A DNA stretch of 64,000 bases, from the NCBI RefSeq assembly GCF_030272615.1, contig NC_081408.1, positions 400,857,889-400,921,888 of the forward strand, in the 5' to 3' direction. A model generated the notes under the pieces. It searched no databases. It was not told the origin of the DNA and was given only the letters and a program-made list of their open reading frames with translations. Origin of the DNA: Cryptomeria japonica (Eukaryota; Streptophyta; Pinopsida; Cupressales; Cupressaceae). Position 1 is the stretch's first letter; every line of letters begins with the position of its first letter. Made by a program: the position numbers and the translations under genes. Shown one piece after another: positions 45,335-55,610 of the stretch.

Positions 45335-46503
45335 CTCCTCTCCATTAAGGTGGTGACTTCTAGTTCCCCTAAGGAGGTTATTGATTACCTTGGGGTGGCT
45401 ACATGTTCATATTTGGGTAATTTGGCCATGAAGGATGTTGGTTTCCCCAATAATTTTTCCCATAATTTAACCAATTGGAAGGATTTTGGGAATTCCAATT
45501 ATTTCTATTAGCATTGGGATTTGCATAAGGAAGATTGAAAGAAAGAGGATCTTGAGGCATACCTTATCTTGGTGCCCATGGTCTCCTTTGTGCCATAAAG
45601 AAGACTTGTCCTTCCTGATCCTCAATTGGTCTAAATTCTAGATACTCCCACTTGCTATCAATGCTTGAAATGTTTTTGCATCTGCAATCTTTCTTTTGTC
45701 TACAATGAGGGTAATATTTGGCTAACATAGCTTCTGCTTCAACATGCTTCTGGTTGGCTTGAAGTGTGTCCAATTGTGTTGCCATATTTTTGATAATATA
45801 TTCCTTGAAATATTTCAATAGATGAGTTATCTCCATCTTGAAAAATTGTTGAAGATGCTTTTACTGCTCTAGAGCCAGGCCTATAGTATCTACTCTTCTT
45901 AGCAGAAGCCTTGGAATATTTCTGACAAATCTTCCTGATATCATTGCATTCATCTTAAGTAATGTCTCCTCCTCCCATAAGGTCAACTGCTTCAATACAA
46001 TCCTCATTGATTCCCCTTAGAAAAATCAATTTCAAGGATTCTTCACTCAAAGTGTTATGCTTGGACTTGTTGACACTGAACATAAATGTTTCATGATAAT
46101 CTTCTAGACTTTTATCCTCTTTTTGTGCCATTCGAAAGATATCATCACCATGTCAATCAATTCCTCTGCAATAATCTTTATATTTTTCCAAAAACTTTGT
46201 CTTCATTTCATCCCAATTAGTTATTGCATCCCTACCTAAACTCATAAATCACCTAAGAGTAGCTTCTTTTAGTGTAGCAGTGAATAGCTTGAGTTTATGA
46301 GCATCGGTGGTATAATTATAACTTATGCATAGGATATCAAATTAAAACAAAAAGGTGTCTATGTCTTCAATGACTAGGCCATATAATTTTGGAAGAGAGG
46401 AGGCTAGAATATATTTTAGATTTGCATTATCATGCTAGTCAAGAATAGGGAATTCAAAAGTAGGATTAGGAGGTGGGTTACCTCCTCCACCAAGAGCTGC
46501 CAT
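45335..46503 (-). pseudogene. G1 gag, N-terminal part (broken)
   Basis: Minus-strand gag starting at the ATG complement at 46501-46503 (M-A-A-L-G-G-G-G-N-P-P-P). The capsid domain has L-K-L-F-T-A-T-L and I-T-N-W-D-E-M near 46200, then F-R-M-A-Q-K-E-D-K-S-L-E-D-Y near 46110. A cluster with C and basic residues (C-R-Q-K-K-D-C-R-C-K) lies near 45690. Stops near 46436, 46357, 46250, 46156 and 45957 replace Gln, Glu or Trp codons. The reading passes into 20819 across the N1 insertion. The style is that of plant Athila-type Ty3 elements. Confidence 0.78.
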
Positions 46504-46850
46504 TGGAATTTGATAAAGAACCAGAGGTAAAATATTTTCTTCAGGGGGTTCATTTAATAAATCAAGGAGCTTCCAAAAAGACTTCAACAAAAGGATTTAT
46601 ATATGGGACTTGGTTAGGACTTATTTCAAGATTAGACTGAGAGGGAAGGAATCTTCCTAATGCATCCCTCCTTCTTCCTCTATGTATACAATTGTTTTCT
46701 CAATTACCAATATACCTACACAAAATGTTGGGTGATAGGTTTATGCTTCTTCTCTAAAATGATTCAAAGGTGCCACTACCTCTAATAACATCAACTGGAG
46801 GCTTGAAAATTCTAAATCCTATATTCCTAATAAGTTCTTAGTTTGACAAT
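46504..46850 (-). other. G1 leader between PBS and gag
   Basis: A+T-rich, no long frame. It is the expected untranslated leader of G1. Confidence 0.5.
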
Positions 46851-46873
46851 GTCCCCGACAACAATGGCAAAAA
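46851..46873 (-). promoter_or_regulatory. Primer-binding site of G1 (degraded)
   Basis: The minus strand reads TTTTTGCCATTGTTGTCGGG and then GAC. This resembles the TTTGGCGCCGTTGCCGGGGA-type site of plant Athila-like elements with several decayed CG positions. It fixes G1 as minus strand with its 5' LTR on the right. Confidence 0.65.
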
Positions 46874-46876
46874 TAT

Positions 46877-49289
46877 TGGTTCCTAATAATTCCCTAGTAA
46901 TTAAGACACATTTCCTTGATGAAAGGGTTCAATTCTCTACATCACTTGATCACTAATTCATTAATCATAATATCATTCACTTGTCAACCTAGGAACGTAT
47001 ACTTGAAATAGGTCCGCACTATGTGTGCACTAAGTAACTCATAAGGAATATTAACTTAAGTTTGAAGCAACTAAATAAGGAATTTATGGAAAGCATTGAA
47101 TTCTAGTGCTAGTTATACTAATATTGATTTAATCTACTTAATATGAAACTTATAACTTTGTGTAGAAAATCAACTAACCAGCTAGAAATCACAAACTCTG
47201 TTTTCCTTTGGCTACAAGAGCAGTCACAGTATGGAGTTTTTGTGGCTGCATGACAGTCAACTGAAAGATTCTAACCAACAAACATGAGCTTGCTAATGAA
47301 CTCACTTAGTAGAGCATGAAAGTAAATGAACGTGGATGCTCCCCAAGTGGGCCCCCTTGGCTGAGCTTCCAAAATCTTAACCAAATCTAAAGATTACAAT
47401 AGCATCATAAACACATTGATACTTTAAAAAACAAAAGATGGCAAAATTGAAATCTCTTTTATTATTTAGACTATGAAAACAAAGTACACTTGATACTCAA
47501 AAAAAGATAAAAATTGCATTATATACTTCACCCTTTACCAATGGATTTATAAGAGATTCTACAACTAACTAACTACATAGCTAATCCACTCCCAACAAAC
47601 TAGGAGGATGACTTTTATTAGAAATAAAAGCATACAAAGATGAATCATTCAAAGACTCTGTCTTATGCACAAATATAGGTCAAGGTTCCCTCTGGATTTC
47701 CTCGACAACCCGAGACATGTTCTGAAGAAAAAACTGCATCAACCACAACTAGGAGTTTTTTCATAATCATCAGCTACTAGCTTGACTGGTTCAACATTCC
47801 TATTTGATCATGATCACAATTCTTTGAATCGGCAATAGATGTCCTTTTTTGACTTGGTCTCACAACCAGCTGCATACATAAGGGTTAACACTTACAACAT
47901 ATATTTGCATAATATTTCCCTTAATGAACATTTAATCAAACATTGCCTTATCATTAATATGCATTCAACATCATTTATAAGGTTGATCAATAGATAGCAA
48001 AGTTCATAGGTTTGAAACATAAAAAGGCTTATATCTATCTCAACTGTAATGTTTGAGTCACAAAATGAAAAATCTAACCTAACTTAAAGTTCATATAAGA
48101 TGACCAAAAAGGTGACTTTTCAGCTTCCAAGGTCTGCAAGAGGTGATTTGGTGTCATAGAAAAACACTAGGTCACACCCAAAAAAATAACTTTATCGACA
48201 AGACACAAAGCATGTCACACTGACAAAAGTCTTTTCAGTGTAACACCAAGAGCCGACAAGAGGTAGGATCAATTTTTCCGAAAGGAAAGGTCTTGCCAAA
48301 ATAGATAGATGGGCCCCACATGAACAACACACTGCCAAGTGGACCGATGAGATATTGCTAGCTAGATACCATAGGACACAGGGACGAAGTGGGTGCGGCA
48401 AGGGTCCCACCATAAATACATGTACCACCACACCACTGAGGGGCCCCATACAAATGGACCACTACAAAGGTGGATGAATCAATAGGCACCAATTGGACAC
48501 CATTAAACATGAGGGCAAAGTAGACCTAAACATAAAAGGGGGCATATCGACATAACACCTTAGGCTACCAAAACAAAAGGTGAGTCTTGTCGAAAGGTAA
48601 GGTTTCACCGAATGAAAATGATGTCAGCGAAAAACAACCATTGTCACATTGAACCCAAACTCATGTCGGTCAGACATCTCAAAGTCACAGCAAAGAAACC
48701 ATATATCACTAGGAGTCGTCTCCAGTCACAATGAACTAGAAGGTTATCCGTGTAACCTAAAAAAGGCTGATGAGAGACATAAATGGTCACATTGAAAGAC
48801 CAAGTCTCATCTATAATGGGACATGTTGATGAGAGACTATTGATGTTTCACCGAAAATAAACCTTGTTGCTCAGACACAAGTGCCATCACACTGAAACCC
48901 TTTGTGTCGCCTAGACCGACCGAATATCACACCAAAATAGAGTTCTTATCGATGAAACACATAAAGGCTGATAAGAGGAGAATTATGTCATGACAATAGA
49001 AGCAGTCAACCCAAAACACAAGATATCACTGAGATAGAAGGAGGGTCTTGTTGAAAAACTACAACACTAAGAATTTTCACCATTTTTCATCTGAAATAAA
49101 AGCCAATCAAACTCGATGGACCAAACATAGCATGAGGCCAATTCAGAACCATAAAGCCACATCATTTTCACCTTTACAACACATGAATCCATCATTTTTA
49201 GCACATCTGCAATCTATTTTTTCTGCATCTCATCTTTTTTGCAACCTACAACAAACCTAGTTGACATCAATGACAACATTATGTCAATA
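46877..49289 (-). repeat. LTR sequence of G1 and of C3, boundary not resolved
   Basis: The left end (TGGTTCC at 46877) is the inner end of the G1 5' LTR. The right end (49289) is the outer end of the C3 3' LTR, next to its polypurine tract. I could not find the junction between the two or a TSD. Degenerate phrases such as GTCACACTGAAA, CACCGAAA and GGCTGATAAGAG recur between about 48120 and 49050. No gene is visible here. Confidence 0.55.
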
Positions 49290-49301
49290 ATCTCCCCCTT
49301 T
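49290..49301 (-). promoter_or_regulatory. Polypurine tract of C3
   Basis: The minus strand reads AAAGGGGGAGAT followed by TATTGACATAATG, the LTR start with TG changed to TA. Confidence 0.8.
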
Positions 49302-49816
49302 GGCATTGATGTCAACACCTAAATCAGCTTTCCCCATTTGAAAATAATGGAAAAGGGTCTGGACACCTAGAATAAATCATTCTGCACATGATATAACTTA
49401 ACTCCTCCTCAAACCATATTGCTCTGCTAGAAACGTTCAACCTGCACATAGGTTGTCATAAGGCTATAGATAATTCTCAACCTGTGATAATTCTGCAATA
49501 TGTAACTGAAACACTCATCTCCCCCTATATTCTTTTGCATTTTCTGAGCATAACCATTTAATTAGTCTCCCCTTTTAACTCGAGCTACAGTTTCCCTGTA
49601 TCAATTAGTTGCACCTGTGTATATTTACCTTGTGGACCCTCTAATCTATAGATGTTCCTAAGCATATGCATTGGTAAATTTGAATGAAAGTTTTTATCTC
49701 CCCTTGAGAATAAGAATTAGTATACTTCGATACTAAAAATATACACTGGTTCAAGGATATACAATATATAATCAATAACCTCCCCCTGAACCACACACAT
49801 CCAAAAATGCATTTAG
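49302..49816 (-). other. C3 3' untranslated region
   Basis: Non-coding stretch between the pol stop and the polypurine tract. Several C-rich blocks (plus strand) such as CTCCCC near 49522, 49567 and 49697 are purine-rich on the sense strand, but none equals the AAAGGGGGAGA repeat of C1, C2 and N1. Confidence 0.45.
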
Positions 49817-49958
49817 GTGTTGAATGAGGGAGGGACAACTCCAAACTTGAGTTTGAGATACTCAAATGTGTCTTTAGGTAGTGGTTTAGTAAATATATTT
49901 GCAACATGCACACTTGTGCTAACATACTCAACTCTAACCTCTTTTTCAACTACCTTAT
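49817..49958 (-). pseudogene. C3 pol C-terminus
   Basis: The last 46 or so residues of copia pol, just after RNase H: V-E-Y-V-S-T, A-N-I-F-T-K-P-L-P-K and F-G-V-V-P. It corresponds to C1 near 17980-18095. It is truncated at its N-terminal side by A3. Confidence 0.85.
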
Positions 49959-50438
49959 TGTTGGATTTTTCCAAGATCAAGAGCTCAATGAAATATACAA
50001 AATAGAGACATAATATGGACAAGAATAAATTGTATTCTCATCAATAGAAATGATCAATAACATAGCTACATACAATGTAGATGAGCCTGCTTATATAGGC
50101 AAGGCTAGGGATATGTATGAGCACACAAAAATGACATGTGGCTCAATGAGAAACAAGGGTAGGTAGGAAATAGGTGTGGGTAGGTAGGAGAAATAATATA
50201 ATATTCCACATGAGGTGGATCACCCACCAAAGGTGGAATTATCACTCCACAATAAGTGGATATGATAGTGTAATAACAAGATCAACACCATAAAAGGTGG
50301 AATTTCTCCTACACACACTATCCCAATGTGGCACAAACACCCAAGTGTCTCATATCCAAACTACTATGAAATGCATTATCCTAAGTAAACTTAAGTAAGT
50401 GTAATAATATCCATGATGAATAATTATTTACACCAACA
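49959..50438 (-). repeat. A3 3' LTR
   Basis: 480 bases, matching the A1 and A2 LTRs. It has a TATA box (minus strand TATATAAG) at 50090-50097. It contains a repeated phrase near 50210-50270 (GTGGATCACCCACCAAAGGTGG and a CACAATAAGTGGATATG addition) that makes it slightly longer than the A1 LTR. Confidence 0.9.
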
Positions 50439-50450
50439 CCCCCCCTTAAG
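50439..50450 (-). promoter_or_regulatory. Polypurine tract of A3
   Basis: The minus strand reads CTTAAGGGGGGG directly before the LTR. Confidence 0.75.
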
Positions 50451-50661
50451 TGCAACTTAGGGGAATGCATTTAAGTCTACAATGCAACTAAGCAATGCAA
50501 GATGGGTCCCGGCTACTAGGCCATGTTAGGTACCCATGTACAAATGCAAATGCATGCAAACCAATGCAATGAAATCTCTCACAAAGTGGGGAAAGAGAGA
50601 AAAACCCAATGGGAAAAAACCCTCCCCCAGAAAGAGAGATGAAAGCTATACAAGAGAACTC

Positions 50662-52971
50662 TCATAGAAGAATGTGAGGAACAAAACCCCATGTGAGGAA
50701 AAAGTCCCCCCCATATGAGAGAAGACGAGAAGTCAAACTGTGACCCCCCCTCAATGGAGAATCTGCACCAATGATAGAAGCTCGATGTATGAAGAAACTG
50801 CTCCATGAACATCGAACAACATTCCTCCCCTTAGGAAGAAACAAAACCAAAGGTGTATCCATGAAGTCTCCCCAATCATGAAGGGAAGATGTATGAAGAA
50901 AACTCATGATGAAAGGAATCTCTGAAAACTGCTCAAGTGTCCCCATGTTGATGCTGAAAGATACCCCCTCCAAAGGTGGTAAACTGTGCCACACTGCTGA
51001 AAAAGGCACTCCAAGATCTAGTGGAGATGGATGTAGAACATGTCCCAAAGACTCACATGTCTCCTCAAAACATAAAGAGACCTCGTCCAACTGCTGTACA
51101 TAAGTATCCACAATCATGTCAACCTCGAAAGAATGATCATGTAGAGAATGAACAAGAGGGTCGGAGTGTGCCCTCACAACAATCGAAGAAGGATCACCTT
51201 CATCAAAGAGAAGATGTATGTCATCAATGATGTCTCCCAAATCTGCAATGGAGGATTCCACAAACAAACCTGCAATGTCTGTCAAGTAATCATCCCATGA
51301 ATCTGAAGCTAGAAGACAATGAATATCCTGCTGCACTGAATCACATGAAGGCAAAACTGTCGCACTATCCGCATCATCAGGTGCAATAGGTGATGTGATA
51401 TCAATATGAGGAGATGAAATACAAGGCTCAAGAATGGGGTCACATGTGAGAATCCCCATGTTCAAGTGCCCAAAGTTCTCCTCAAAATCTGAATCATCAC
51501 AAGAAGTGTGATCATCATGTATAGAATCATCAAATGTGAAATCATCATCATCAACAAAATCTGAAAAGGAGTATAACCGAGATGCATGATCAACCACCCC
51601 AGTCGCAATGATAGCTCTAGTCTCCATGTCTCTAATGAAAACTGAGTCAGGTGTGAACTCCACAACTTTCTTAGCTGCGCCATGTGTGATTTGATAGATA
51701 GAAAGGAGATTGTTTGTCAAGTGGGGTACACACAACACATCATTGAAGGAGTTATCCCCAATGTCAATAGATCCTTTCCCAATCACATCCATGTATGTAT
51801 GATTGCCCATCAAAATCTGTGGCATGGTGCAAGGCTCAAATGTAGAGAACATAGACTACGAAGATGCCATATGATGAGAAGCCCCTGAATCTAGAAGCCA
51901 TCTCTCTGAATCATGACTGATAGTAGCACATAGAGCTTTTCCTTTTCTTGTTCCAAAAGAGTGAGTCTTACCACTTGTAGAAGCCATGAATGCTTGCCCT
52001 TTTCCTTTTGAATGTGAGGAAGTGGAAGTTGATGAATCATCCTTCTTGTAGACTTTAGGCAAATCAATGTTATGCTTTTTGATGATATGTGTAAGCTCAT
52101 CAATCTTCTTAGAATGGCAACGATGCTCCTCATGACCAATCTTTTTACAATAAGCACAAGTAGGTCTCTCCCTCTTTGGTGAATTATCTCTCTTGGAAGA
52201 GGATGAATCTCCTTGTTTTGGAGAAGATGGTGCTTTGTCTTTAGGCTTTGATTGCCATTTCTTCTTGTTTGAGTTGTCCTTTCCTTGATTTCCTTTGTTT
52301 CCTTGATTTGCCACTAATGCTTGAGACTTAGAAGCCTTAAGAATGCCCATGCTTATCAACTTAGTTTGTTCCATCATCAACATTTCATTGAAAGCATCAA
52401 ATGTAGGCATTGTGTAGCTTGAACCCATTGTCATCCTATGGGTTTGGAAACTAGAAACAAATGTTGCATATTCTTGTGGAAGCTTGCCTATCAAGTTGAA
52501 TATCAATTGAGTATCCTTCTTATCAATGCCACAATCTTTGAGTTGTGCCCTCAACTCATTTACCTTAGTGACATAATCTTGTATAGTATCAAAGTTCTTG
52601 GGATCTAACATGGTGAGATCACTATCAATTTGATATCCCCTAATCTCATCAACTTGACCATACAAGTCTTGAAACTTTTGCCAAGCATCCTTGATTAGAG
52701 TACGCTTCTCAATATGAAAAATGAGATCCTTTGATACATACTTTCTTAAGGTACCAATTGCCATGATATTTTTAGTGAGCCAATCTAAGTGACCAACTGG
52801 ATCAGCCTTAGGATCAGCTGGAGCAACAATAGTTCCATCAATGTAATGAGTGAGTCCTTTTTCCATAAGTTTACTCCTTGCATCAATTTTCCAAGTAGCA
52901 TAGTTATGTGGAGTTAAGAGAGGAAACTTAGAAGAAACTATAGCAGCAAAAAGGAAGGAACACAAGAGCAC
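50662..52971 (-). pseudogene. A3 gag-protease-acidic polyprotein, one stop
   Basis: Nearly intact ORF of about 768 codons with a single in-frame TAG at 51856-51858. A1 has CAG there (complement at 1320-1322). Order: copia gag (residues 1-230), Lys/Ser-rich linker, CCHC knuckle (CAYCKKIGHEEHRC, near 52140), retropepsin site LLDSGASHHMASS (near 51890-51860), then the post-protease region to the pre-integrase motif F-G-H-L-N (near 51470). In place of integrase, reverse transcriptase and RNase H there are about 270 residues rich in Asp, Ser and Leu, with many D-D pairs, to the stop at 50662. The likely original start at 52941 reads ATA here but ATG in A1; an in-frame ATG is at 52971. The protease residues look functional. 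Confidence 0.85.
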
Positions 52972-54380
52972 AAAAGCACAAGAAACACCCCCCCAAATTC
53001 ACTCAATCAAAGTACCCCCCCCCAAAGTGATGATTTTGGCACTTTATACTTAGTGCGATTACAATGAGCCACTTGCAAAACAAGGCAAAGTGGACTTATG
53101 ATGCAAATTTTACAACTTCTCAAGTGAGATACAAGAGACTTCAATCAATAGTGCAATGAATCTAACTGAGATTCAAGCAAATATACAAGTACCAAGAGAG
53201 CCAAAAATGGCCAAGATCTGAAAGTACAATTTCTACTTACAATAGCATCAATCTGATAGCATCATGTGAAAGTAGATGAAAAAATATGCACTTTCAAAAA
53301 AAACGACACCTGAAAAGGAGGTCGTATGACCCCAAACGAAGCCTCTGAAGTTGCAAAAACAGGGATTACTCAGGGACAGTCACCAAAAACTACATTTTCT
53401 GAAAAATCCATGCATCAAAATCAAAAACTTTCTTCACCACTGCGGAGAGCACGAAATTCTAGCCCATTTCAAAAAAAATTGCACCCAAAAAGGAGCAAAA
53501 ATGAGCAAGTTATGGCCATTTGAAGTTGAACTGCAAAATCAAAAAGCTCAATGAGAGGGGGGTCCAAAATTTTCAAACCTTGCTGATGTGGTGCTGATGT
53601 CATCAAGTCACGGGGTTAAATTTGACAGCCATATGACCATCGCAAAAACTTCGCCCTGCTGACTGGACGTCCGTACTGTACGGACAGATGGCGTGGATAG
53701 CTGACTGTGTATTACGTACTGTACGGATTTGCTGACTGGGCAGGCTGAGTGGCAGGTTGTGTGGCGTCCGTACGGATGATGTGGCGTATGAAAAACCTGA
53801 CTGTGCATATGGAAGGTACCCACGGGCCAGTGGCCGCCTGCCACGTGGCGAGCGTGGGTTCGCCGGTTTGGTTGAATTGTGTCCGCGTGGCGAGGCGGGC
53901 GCTGCCTGAGAGGATGCCGACGGCGCTGGTCAGACGGGCCGGAGGTGGAGGTAGCGGGACGGGCGGCGGTCAGTGTCGCTGGAGGCCGAGGCGGGGGCGC
54001 CGTCGGCGGCGGAGTCCGGCAGGTAGCGGGAGATGGAGGCGCTCGGTGTCGCTGGAGGCGGAGGAACCTGCGGGAGGCGGCGGCTGTCGGCGACGTACGG
54101 GCGGTAGACGGCGGTGTCAGACCTGCAGACAGGTACGTATCTGCAACCTGCGGGTCACGGGGGTACGGGGGTCTGCGGACCCCCAAACAAATGGTTTTTT
54201 TTTTATTTTTGAAAAAAAAAAATTTCATAAAAAGAATTTTTTTTTTTTTTCGAAAAAATACAATAATATTCCGAAAATCCGTACGATACAAGCAAAATTG
54301 GAGAAAATTTTTTTCTCACCAAAATAGGCCGAATTTATAACCAAAATTCATGGAAACGGCCTTCTGGACGCAATGGGAAT
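52972..54380 (-). other. A3 leader, with a G+C-rich block
   Basis: Non-coding leader matching A1 2441-3440 in its left part. From about 53640 to 54185 it is strongly G+C- and CpG-rich, unlike the rest of the window. It has repeated GTCCGTAC/GTACGGA phrases near 53670-53780 and homopolymer T and A runs at about 54190-54260. Overlapping ORFs on both strands here come from base composition. Confidence 0.6.
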
Positions 54381-55610
54381 TGTATGCACCTATGTTGCCT
54401 TTATTATAGATGAACCATTATTAAAATATAAAATCTACAACTAGATGAACTATTTTTACAATATAGAATCTGCAACTTCTACTTATCTCCCTCTGTGAAT
54501 CAAAACCAAAATGCTCCATTTGTACTCTTGTTGGCCTGTCCTCTGAAACCAACACTTGGGCTAATACAACATTTGTTGGGCTTTGTGACTGCTATGATTT
54601 GAACCCCACCATCCTTTGAAAATCATGACTGTTATAAGATTGCCTTTATCCACTTTGTCTTCTAGAATCACATTGCAAAGTCAATTTCCAACTTAAGGGC
54701 TTATTCATACTATGAGGATGTTGAAGGACTATGACATTCATGCTAACCTCTTTATACTATTCCAATGACTTTTGGATAGAAAAAGACATCACTATATTTT
54801 CTCTTCATGGTCCAGGCTATTATCATAAGCTAATATGGACCTTGGATAGGGTTACAAATGCCAAAATAGTGGATTGTGACAATAGATTTGAATATCTCAT
54901 GCCAAAATACTCAAGTTTGATAAGTGATAGATGACAAACAATTACATGCACATATGAGGTCTCATGGTCACAATTCATCATAGGAGGACTTATCTTAGTT
55001 TATGACAGTATTCCACACATTTTATTCATCATCATGAATCTACACCTTATGACTGATTCACCACTCATTATAGCTTGTTTTCAAATTTGATGCACTGTCT
55101 TCTTTGTCGTTGTAAGCACATAGCCTTATTGTTACATACACATAACAGTTGTCCCATGCACACTCTCCTTATGGCTTCAACACTATCTTGAAAATCAAAT
55201 TCATCTTTCACAAATTTTAACTCTTCCTCTGTTGTTGTTATATAACTTCCTCATTTCCCTCAAGTCGTTATATCAGTCATTTAACTTTTATGCTTTACCA
55301 TACATATTCTTTCACTGATCCATTGAAAGAGTATCATCACCAACATCAGTGTGACACAAACTATATGCTCAAACCTTTCAGACTTAGACTCTTAATAGTG
55401 ACACATAATATTCCCTTCATACACATGCTTTGCTGAAATAATTTGTTTGCAATGACTAGCTGCAACCACTTAATATAAATCATTTTCACACTTGTAAATA
55501 GTCTTAAAAATATCTTTAGCACTTGTATCTATACTCAACCTTATATATGCAACTTTGAAACTATAACTAGATGCCTTTTCACAGTGATCTATATGTTCTT
55601 GTGCTTCGAT
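54381..55610. other. Unassigned stretch
   Basis: About 1.2 kb that I cannot assign. The longest frames are 67 residues (plus, 54731-54934) and 76 residues (minus, 55470-55700), without recognisable motifs. It is not the missing 5' LTR of A3, and does not obviously continue C3 pol. It may be decayed element sequence or host intergenic DNA. Confidence 0.3.

Larger units (their letters stand above)
49290..49958 (-). mobile_element. C3: 3' end of a minus-strand Ty1/copia element
   Basis: Internal 3' part of a copia element, from the polypurine tract next to its 3' LTR (49289 and left) to the end of pol. It is cut by A3 at 49959. The rest of pol is not found to the right of A3, where sequence is rearranged. 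Confidence 0.75.
49959..54380 (-). mobile_element. A3: best-preserved A-family element, 5' end missing
   Basis: Minus-strand element with 3' LTR at 49959-50438, polypurine tract, a nearly intact gag-protease-acidic ORF (50662-52971) and a long leader. Alignment with A1 stops near 54380, about 160 bases before the expected PBS, and no 5' LTR follows. The left flank is CTTAT (49954-49958); no matching right flank is found. Either a deletion or recombination removed the end. Confidence 0.85.

Noticed and set aside
48192-48449. Minus-strand ORF of 85 residues
   Set aside because: It lies within LTR sequence with degenerate repeats. There is no homology or start context.
53608-54340. Three long overlapping ORFs on both strands (about 150-230 residues)
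   Set aside because: They overlap in different frames within a G+C-rich block where stops are rare by composition. The protein sequences are low-complexity Arg/Gly/Pro/Ala and run into homopolymer tracts. No start context or homology supports them.
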